The position numbers were made by a program, and so were the translations under genes. From Saprospiraceae bacterium (GTDB lineage Bacteria > Bacteroidota > Bacteroidia > Chitinophagales > Saprospiraceae), in the NCBI GenBank assembly GCA_004297645.1, contig SCUG01000073.1, forward strand, positions 1 to 16,404: a DNA stretch of 16,404 bases. Reading direction: 5' to 3'. Below, one piece after another: positions 7,171 to 14,300 of the stretch. The stretch's first letter is position 1, and each line of letters begins with the position of its first letter. Below the pieces are notes generated by a model. The model was not told where the DNA came from, did not search any database, and saw only the letters and a program-made list of their open reading frames with translations.

Positions 7171-8379
7171 TCATTTCAACCCTTCGAACAGCCAGTCGGC
7201 AAGCAGTTGCCGGTTGGAGGCAATGATGAGGCGTTGTTGATCTTGCGGGTGTTTGATATTCCCAAGTTCGACATATGCCGACGGTACCTTTGATTCGCGC
7301 AGCATGTGCAGGTCGCGCGAGGTCACCGAACCATCATAGCCGCGCCCGTTTCGGTACTTTTTGTAATTTGCTTCCACGCTCTTGTATAATTCCGTGGCGA
7401 GTTTTTTCCCTTGAGGGTCATCGGGGTGATAGTAAAAATATAGGTCGGTCTGGTTGCCCCTGGCCCTTGAGTCCACGTGAATGATGATGAGTTTTTGCAC
7501 GGTCACGCCCTGTTTTTCATGTTTGTCGTACAGCTCGTTGATGACGTCGGAGCGCTGAAACAGGCGGGGCTTTTGCCGCACCTTGATGGGTTTGTTTCCC
7601 CAAACCACTTCGTCCGAATCGCATTTCAGGTATTTATCGTCGCGGATGCCATCATCCGGGTCACGTGTAATCATATAAGCCGTGGCCCCATGCGCCACGA
7701 GATTGCGCACCAACCGTAGCGCCACGTCATAAGCGTATTCATCCTCGCACAGGGTATGACTTCCTAATTTCACCATTGCTCCGGGGTCGGGGCCACCGTG
7801 CCCGCTTTCGATGAAATAGACATTGCCCCGCAGCTCATCGCCTGCCAAAGGCACGTGTTCATATTTTTTACCAAAAATGGGAAAGATGCGCGGGCCGGCG
7901 GGTTCCACTGCCAGATTCGCTTCCCCGTTTTCATTCGGAAGGGCTGGCGTGTTGATGTCCTCTGCCGGGCAATTGAGCAAATGATACGGCACCCACAGAA
8001 TTTTATCCTTCCTGAAATCGGTGTTGCGATAGCCGTCCCTCAACATGTTGTCGTTATAAATTTCAATACTTTTGGCGACGTTCCAGTTTTCGGAGCCGAT
8101 AGAGGAGCGGATGGTTTTTCCATTAAATTTGTACAAAATAATGGGAAGGGAATAGGACTTTCCAACCTTTAAGATTGCGTCCGATTTAAGTTTATTGATT
8201 TTGTAAAACTGGCTGTGATTGCAAGAATGCTTGTCAAGGTCGAACCGGCGTAGCAGTGAATACACACCATCTCCCGGCTGAGCTTCAGCCTTCAGATAGT
8301 CTTGTTCTGTTAATGCAAAAGAGGCAAAGGCGCACGCCAGCAAAATCAGGGTTGTCCAACGAAACATGGGCCAGGTCAT
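7171..8379 (-). CDS. N-acetylmuramoyl-L-alanine amidase (Amidase_3 type) with LysM-like N-terminal region
   Basis: This is predicted to cleave the bond between N-acetylmuramic acid and L-alanine in peptidoglycan, acting in the periplasm. In the 402-residue product a signal peptide covers about residues 5-22. Residues 31-80 ('GDGVYSLLRRF', 'FYKINKL', 'LKVGKSYSLPI') and about 85-134 look like two divergent LysM-type units, which would bind glycan. The catalytic domain (about 185-402) shows 'ESGHGGPDPGA' (191-201) with zinc ligand H194, acidic residues E212/E214 at the second ligand site, 'IIIHVDS' (298-304) with H301, and 'YVELGNIKHPQD' (369-380) with catalytic E371. The usual DPGHGG is ESGHGG here and the usual SIHxN is IIHVD. 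The ATG at 8367 is an alternative start, giving a tidier signal peptide. An LLAC motif at 13-16 could be a lipobox, but the hydrophobic run continues past it. Confidence 0.9.
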   Translation of the reverse strand: MTWPMFRWTTLILLACAFASFALTEQDYLKAEAQPGDGVYSLLRRFDLDKHSCNHSQFYKINKLKSDAILKVGKSYSLPIILYKFNGKTIRSSIGSENWNVAKSIEIYNDNMLRDGYRNTDFRKDKILWVPYHLLNCPAEDINTPALPNENGEANLAVEPAGPRIFPIFGKKYEHVPLAGDELRGNVYFIESGHGGPDPGAMVKLGSHTLCEDEYAYDVALRLVRNLVAHGATAYMITRDPDDGIRDDKYLKCDSDEVVWGNKPIKVRQKPRLFQRSDVINELYDKHEKQGVTVQKLIIIHVDSRARGNQTDLYFYYHPDDPQGKKLATELYKSVEANYKKYRNGRGYDGSVTSRDLHMLRESKVPSAYVELGNIKHPQDQQRLIIASNRQLLADWLFEGLK

Positions 8380-8404
8380 TTATGGTAGAAGTTTCTCCCT
8401 CGAA

Positions 8405-8438
8405 AAATCAAGCCACGAAAATATCTAAATCAAGCCAC
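8405..8438. repeat. Two 12-bp direct repeats, 22-bp period, upstream of the amidase gene
   Basis: AAATCAAGCCAC occurs at 8405-8416 and again, identically, at 8427-8438. The 22-bp start-to-start distance is close to two turns of DNA, so both copies would face the same side of the helix. They lie 26 to 59 bp upstream of the amidase start codon, where a regulator could act. A regulatory role is inferred only from position and phasing. Confidence 0.5.
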
Positions 8439-8441
8439 TTC

Positions 8442-8460
8442 TGCCCTTTCATGAAGGGCA
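8442..8460. repeat. Short perfect inverted repeat beside the terminator
   Basis: TGCCCTT (8442-8448) and AAGGGCA (8454-8460) flank a 5-nt centre, forming a 7-bp stem. It sits between the 12-bp direct repeats and the terminator hairpin of the CotH-like gene. No T-tract follows on either strand, so it is more likely a protein-binding site or an mRNA 3'-end structure than a terminator. Confidence 0.45.
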
Positions 8461-8504
8461 TTAAATAAAATGGGTACGGCAGTGCCAAAGTGCCGTACCC
8501 ATTT
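8461..8504 (-). terminator. Rho-independent terminator after the CotH-like gene
   Basis: A perfect 14-bp stem, AAATGGGTACGGCA (8468-8481) with TGCCGTACCCATTT (8491-8504), encloses a 9-nt loop. Read on the minus strand it begins 17 bp after the CotH-like stop and runs into TTTTATTTAA. This separates the CotH-like transcript from the amidase gene downstream on the same strand. Confidence 0.85.
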
Positions 8505-8521
8505 GCCTGACCTGCCAAGAA

Positions 8522-11257
8522 CTATTGTTTGACAATCCGCCGGGAAACAGTACCGCTGCCGGTAATCAGTTGCACCATGTAAAGTCCTGTTGGCCAGTTG
8601 GCCTGCGTCTCTATTTTTATGCGGTGTTGCCCTTCGGGCAATAGGCCTGCGTGCTCCGCATACACTGTTTCGCCGGTATAGGTGGATATGCGAATCGCCA
8701 CATCCGAAGATTTGGCCAAAACAAAATCAATGGTGGCATCGGAGTTGAACGGGTTGGGATACACATTCCACTCGAAGACCCCGGCCAATGGTTCTTTCGT
8801 GCCGGTGAGGCAGGCCGTTTTTAGCACGAATTCCTCATAATTGGCAATGCCGAAATCACAAATTGCCCGCACCCGGATATCGTACTCCGTGCAGATGTCC
8901 AGCCCATAAATAGTGTAGTTTGGGTCGGTCACCGAGACGGTGGTCCAGTCGTCGCCACTGCTCGTTTTCCGGTATCCGAACTCGTAGCTGATGGTATTAG
9001 ACACGCCTTCCCACAGGGCATTGATGGTAGAAAATGTGGTATCGAAGCTGAAATTGAACGCATTGGCGCAAGGTATCGCGGGCCGGAAAACCGCAGTGAT
9101 AATGTCGCCGGTGGTATCGGCCAGGCTGAGTTGTATGCTCTCCGAGAAGGGGCTTGGGGCGATGGCGTTGTTGGCCACTTCCCAATGGTCCAACACCCAG
9201 CCGGCCTGTGGCACTGCGTAAAAGTTGAGCGTGGTGCCGGCAAAATAATCGCCCTGCCAGGGAAATGCCGGGGGGACAAAAGTGTTCACTTTTACCTTGT
9301 TGGGTTCATTCGCTGGTTTCACCAAAACCGTCACCGGGTAAGGCCCCGTTACGTCGTAGCAGTCCTCGATACCGCCGTTTATCACGGTGCAACGGGTGTT
9401 GATGAAATCTATCATCTCTTGCACGTTGTTCTGCCACTGCGCCATAGAACCGCCCCATTTTTCAATCTGCCGGGGCATCTCCGGCTCTATCCGGCTGATG
9501 AGTGAATCGAGCAAGCTCAGCATATAGTCGCAGGTGAAAAAGGAGTTGTTCAGGTCAGCGTACCTGTTGACATAAAGGGAGTGAAATTCCTCGTTGGCCA
9601 TGAGTGCCTGAATGAGAGCGCCGTGCCCCTCGAAGTCGGCAGGCAGGTCTTCACCATAGCAGGGGGCGGCGTAGGCCGTAATGTCGGGGATGCCTGTGTA
9701 ATTGATGTAATGGCCGAAGGTGGCGTCCAAATCCCACAGGGCATATTGCCATTGGTGGGCCTCGCCGTCAGGGTTGTGGCCGCGCCACCAGGAGGTGTTC
9801 CAGTTGAGCCAGTCTTTGCACACCACATGGGTGTTGAGAATCATGTAGTCAATAAGGCTCAGCACGTTCAGTTGCTCTTTTACCAAATCGTAATTGGCGG
9901 GGATTGCCATATCATTCGTGGTGATGAAATTGTGCAACACGTCCCAATCTGCGCGGCTGCCGTACTCTTCCCAAGTGCCGCCCCAGGTTTTTATGTAGTC
10001 TATCCATTTTTCACCCTGGTTATAATAATAGCGGGTGTAGTCGGGGTCGTCCACTTTTTCACGGATGTCATACACGCCCCAATACTGGCCGTTGAGATAG
10101 ATCACGCAAGGGGTGTACGAGCGCTCGTCGAGTTCCAGTTCTGCATTTTGAGACAGGCGGTGAACGTAAGCATCCCGGATATTAGCGCCGTCTGAAAGAG
10201 CCGGGTAGTTGTCGTTGGCGGCAGCTTTTAAAATCAGTCGCTGAAAATTGTCGCGGCTTTTATTGTCAAAAACTTTGTGCGAAATCGAGCTGGTGTAGCC
10301 CATTTGGTCGCGGGTGATGTAGTCAATGCCACGCTGGGCATAAGCCCATGAATCATTGCCGTGTTTGTTGTACTCGCCGTATGCCTCGTCAATCAATTGG
10401 CCATTGTCGAAATACTCGAACGACCCCCTCGGTGAGAACTGGCTGCCTTCAAGCAGGTTTTGCAGGTCGGTGCCCGCGATAGAAAGCACAGGCACCGAAT
10501 GGTTGACGCCGATGAAATAAGTATTGGCTTCGGTGAAGCTGGGAGGTACGGTGGCGTCGAGGCTGAAGGCCCGTGCTTTTATCACCGTCGTTTGCGTCAG
10601 GTAGATGGGGCCAGTGTACAAAGGCGAGGTAGCTGTGGGTTCGGCCCCGTTGGTCGTGTACCGCACTAAGGTGCCAGGTGCCACCACGATGTTGACCGAA
10701 ATGGGGCCGTTGTAAAAACCGGGAGCAAGGCTGAAATAAGGCTTCTCCGCATAATATTGGTAGGCGTTATAATTTGGGGCACCAGGAGTAGGATTAAGAA
10801 AAACACCCCATTGCAGGCTGCCATCCAAGACCCGCCCAGTGGAATGGTTGACTTGGTTGGGGTTGGCAATTAGTACCATGTCCACCGTGTTTTGCTGGGG
10901 GTCAGATAATACGATAGACTCCTGTTTGGTTTGCGTGATTGTGAATCCGGCGTGTATGAAGCTGCCGTTTACCTCGTCGCGGCCGGAGCAGTAAATTATC
11001 AGGTACTCTCCGGGGCCGATGGAGATTCCCGCCGGGAACTTCCATTTATCAGGGTTATTGGGGTTGTCGCTGAGAAAATAGCCAGACAAATTCACTGTGG
11101 CTCCAGCGTTATACAATTCCACCCAATCTTCGTGCTCGCCGTAATTGTCGGTAATGCCATCCATATTCGCTGCTGAATACTCATTGATGACGACCTGTGC
11201 AAAGCATATTTGCGAAAACAAAAGAAAGAGAAAAAGAGGGTAAGATTTCGTGCGCAT
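8522..11257 (-). CDS. T9SS-exported multidomain protein with CotH-kinase-like domain
   Basis: The 911-residue product has a signal peptide (about 1-20, ending CFA). Domains read in order are: a lamin-tail-like domain (21-160; 'VINEYSAANMDG', 'DWVELYNAG', 'NLSGYFLSDN'); a chitobiase C-terminal-like beta domain (about 172-249; 'VRYTTNGAEPTATSPLY', 'TVIKARAF'); a CotH-like domain (about 255-632) with 'RLILKAAANDN' (340-350), 'YLNGQYWGVYDIREKVD' (387-403) and the metal-site motif 'YALWDLDATFG' (505-515); a short InlB-like beta repeat (about 640-725); a fibronectin type III-like domain (about 730-816); and a type A T9SS tail (about 826-911) with 'VYPNPFNSDATIDF' and 'GLYMVQL'. Bacillus CotH is an atypical protein kinase of the spore coat; in this phylum CotH domains occur in secreted proteins of unknown substrate. 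It is followed by a strong terminator. Confidence 0.93.
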   Translation of the reverse strand: MRTKSYPLFLFLLFSQICFAQVVINEYSAANMDGITDNYGEHEDWVELYNAGATVNLSGYFLSDNPNNPDKWKFPAGISIGPGEYLIIYCSGRDEVNGSFIHAGFTITQTKQESIVLSDPQQNTVDMVLIANPNQVNHSTGRVLDGSLQWGVFLNPTPGAPNYNAYQYYAEKPYFSLAPGFYNGPISVNIVVAPGTLVRYTTNGAEPTATSPLYTGPIYLTQTTVIKARAFSLDATVPPSFTEANTYFIGVNHSVPVLSIAGTDLQNLLEGSQFSPRGSFEYFDNGQLIDEAYGEYNKHGNDSWAYAQRGIDYITRDQMGYTSSISHKVFDNKSRDNFQRLILKAAANDNYPALSDGANIRDAYVHRLSQNAELELDERSYTPCVIYLNGQYWGVYDIREKVDDPDYTRYYYNQGEKWIDYIKTWGGTWEEYGSRADWDVLHNFITTNDMAIPANYDLVKEQLNVLSLIDYMILNTHVVCKDWLNWNTSWWRGHNPDGEAHQWQYALWDLDATFGHYINYTGIPDITAYAAPCYGEDLPADFEGHGALIQALMANEEFHSLYVNRYADLNNSFFTCDYMLSLLDSLISRIEPEMPRQIEKWGGSMAQWQNNVQEMIDFINTRCTVINGGIEDCYDVTGPYPVTVLVKPANEPNKVKVNTFVPPAFPWQGDYFAGTTLNFYAVPQAGWVLDHWEVANNAIAPSPFSESIQLSLADTTGDIITAVFRPAIPCANAFNFSFDTTFSTINALWEGVSNTISYEFGYRKTSSGDDWTTVSVTDPNYTIYGLDICTEYDIRVRAICDFGIANYEEFVLKTACLTGTKEPLAGVFEWNVYPNPFNSDATIDFVLAKSSDVAIRISTYTGETVYAEHAGLLPEGQHRIKIETQANWPTGLYMVQLITGSGTVSRRIVKQ

Positions 11258-11278
11258 TGTAAAGTGGTTTTATTGTAC

Positions 11279-11286
11279 CAAAGTTA
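11279..11286 (-). promoter_or_regulatory. Possible -7 promoter box of the CotH-like gene
   Basis: On the minus strand this reads TAACTTTG, a match to the Bacteroidota -7 consensus TAnnTTTG, 21 bp before the ATG at 11257. The -33 region shows only a poor match (CTGG). If used, it makes the CotH-like gene independent of the giant gene upstream, leaving a leader of roughly 15 nt. Confidence 0.4.
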
Positions 11287-11354
11287 TTTAGGCCGGTATG
11301 ATATTTCCAGGATAAAGAAATGCAATATACCAGAGACTGACAAATACTCCCGGC

Positions 11355-14300
11355 CTATCGAATCAAAGTCGTGTGGCCTTTGTAAGTTTCCGATGACCCA
11401 TCTATGAATTTCACCTCCATGTACCACACGTAAACTCCCGGCGGCATGTCCTGCCCGCGGAAGGTGCCGTCCCAACCCACGGTGGTATCGTTGATGTCGA
11501 AATTTCCATTTTCATACAGCAGTTCGCCCCACCTGTCGAAGATGCGGAGCAAGGTAATTTTTTCCACGAGGTACGAGCTGCCATGCACGTGGAGCAAATC
11601 ATTGACGCCATCTCCACCTGGCGTGAAGCCTGTGGGCACATTGATATTCCGGTATTCCCGCACAAAAATATTGATGATATCCTCTGTGGTACATCCGTTT
11701 TGGCTGGTAACGGTTAATGTGGCAGTGGTGGGGCTGTACACTACGAAATCGCCGAGGCGCCAGTTTGGGTAATTCACCGGGTTTTGCGGGTTGTTTGAAA
11801 ACCACTCGAAAGTGAGGTTTGGCCAATCCGAGCTGTCCACGCCGGTGAGCGTGGGGTGAATGTGAATGTGTGCCCCGTAAAAGACGGTCGTGTCTGGCCC
11901 GAGGTCAACTAAGAGTTGTTCGGGTTCGCCGATGACGATGCCGTCAAGGTCATACAGGCATCCATTATTGTCTTTTACATAAACATGGTACTCGCCGGAT
12001 TCGAGGGCTATGAGGGTGGACGACCCATAATAATTTAGGCCGTCGAGGCTGTAACCATAAGGTGGGCTGCCGCCTTCCGGCAAAATCTGAATCTGCCCGT
12101 CTTTGAATCCGAAGCAACTTACGTCGCTGGCTTTTACTGTTGCAAAAACCGGGGCGCCGGGTTGCAGTATTTCGGTACTGAAATTTTGCTCGCACCCATT
12201 GGCATCCGTCACCACCAGCGTGATGGTGCCTGACGGCAAATTAGTAGCCTGCGCACTACTTTGGCCGTTGCCCCAACTCAAGATATATGGCGGCGTTCCC
12301 CCTTCGGGGAATGCCGTGGACTTACCGTCGGCACCGCCAAAGCACTGCACTTTTTTATTGCTGAAAGAAACCTGAATGGCCGTGGGTTCAGAGAGGCTAA
12401 GGTAGCCAATAGCCGTGCAGCCACCTGCATCCGTGATGGTCACCGTGAATGCCCCTGAAGGCAGTTCAGTCGCTGTGGCTGTCGTTTGGCCTGCGGCATT
12501 GAGACTCCAAAGATAGGTGTATGGCTGAGTGCCCCCCGTGCCGCTCACTGTGGCTGAGCCATCGCTACCGCCGGTGCATTTCACGTCTTCAGTGGCGAGG
12601 ATGTGTACTTCCACGGGAGCCGGATTGCCGATGGTGATATCTTCCACAGCCGTGCAGCCGAGGCTGTTGGTGATGGTGACTGCGTAGGTTTCACCGGCCG
12701 TCAGGTTGATGGCGGTGGGCGTCGTTTGTCCCTGCCAGTTCCAGATGATGCTGACGCCTGTGAGGGGCACCGGCGTGGCACCCTCCAAAATGGAGACCAC
12801 CGTGGCACTGCCATTCGAGCCGTCATGGCAGGTGGCGGCAGATTGTGCTAAGGTCAGCGTGAGTGGACCTTGTTGAACAATTTCAACCTGCTTCATTTCC
12901 TGACAGCCCTTTGCATCCGTGACGGTTACTTCAAAAACGCCCGCACTCAACTCTGCGGCAGTGGCTGCGGTGTGGCCCGAACTCCAATTGTATTGATAGG
13001 GTGGCGTTCCGCCAATGGCCGATGCGGTGGCCGTGCCGTTGGCAGCACCAAAACAAATATTCGCCGTAGGCGAAATGGCCACTTCGAGTGCCGAAGGCGG
13101 CTGTGTCAGCGAAATACCGGTGCTTGCCTGACATCCGGCGTCATCGGTGACGACGACGGTAAAATCTCCTGCCGGTATGTTCGCCGGGTCTTCCAGTGCC
13201 GAGTTGTAGCCACTGGGGCCTGTCCATGAAAAGGAATAAATGCCGGTGCCTCCGGCAACTTGCAGGTCTATGGTTCCGTCGCTGCCACCGAAGCAATTCA
13301 CATCACTGCCACTCGCCGCAAGCACGATGGCGTCAATATCTGTAAGCGATTCGGTGAGTGTGGCGGTGCAGCCGTTGGCATCCGTCACTATCACAGTGTA
13401 AGTCCCCGCGGGCAGTCCCGTCAGGTCTTCCATTGAATCGCCGTTGTTCCAGGTAAAAGTGTAGGGTGATGTGCCACCAAGCACTGCGAGGTCAATGGCG
13501 CCGTTTGATTCCCCGTCGCACCCGGCATTGGTCGAATTAGCCTGTAGGCCGAGTGCGTTCGGTTGACCCACACCGGTGCAGGCAGTGGCGGTGCAGCCGT
13601 TGGCATCCGTCGCTGTCAGGCAATAATTGCCGGCAGGCACACCTGAAATATCCGGGCCGCTCGGTATGCCATTCCAGGCGTAGGCGTAGGGTTCGGCACC
13701 TCCTGCAATCTGTGAAATGATTGAACCGGTATTAGTGCCGTAACAAAGTGCATCGGCCGGGGTCAGCAAAATTTGTATGGCAGGGGGTGCATCCACATTT
13801 ACCAAATCTACCGCCGTACAGCCGTTGAAATCAGTGACGGTGACAAAATGCTGCCCGGCATCGAGGTTGGAGGCAGTGGCTGCCGCGGCACTGTTTGACC
13901 ACAGGTAGGAGTAGCCCGGTGTTCCGCCGGAGGCGAAAACGGAGGCTGTGCCATCGCCCGAATTGTTGCAAAGCAAAGGCGTCGAATTGGTGGAAGTCAG
14001 CAACTGTGAAGGTTGTTCCACCGTGGCCGTGGCCGTGGTTGTGCAGCCGTTGAAATCGGTGACCAACACGGTGTAAGGCCCTGCGGCTAAGTCGTTGACC
14101 AATGCGGTGGTGGCATTGCCGGCAGCGGCATCCCATTGTATGAAATATGGAGCGGTGCCGCCGCCAATAAGAACGAGGGCAGCGCCGGTATTTGTACCAA
14201 AACAGGCGGCACTGTCAACGGCGGTGTTGAGGGCCAGTATTGCGGGTTCGGTAATATTGGCGGTGGTTGCAGCCATACATCCGTTTGCATCCATCACAGT

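Noticed and set aside
9581..10195. Plus-strand open frame of 204 codons opposite the CotH-like gene.
   Set aside because: Its product has no recognisable domain and lies wholly opposite a gene with clear CotH motifs; it is a shadow of the GC-rich coding strand.
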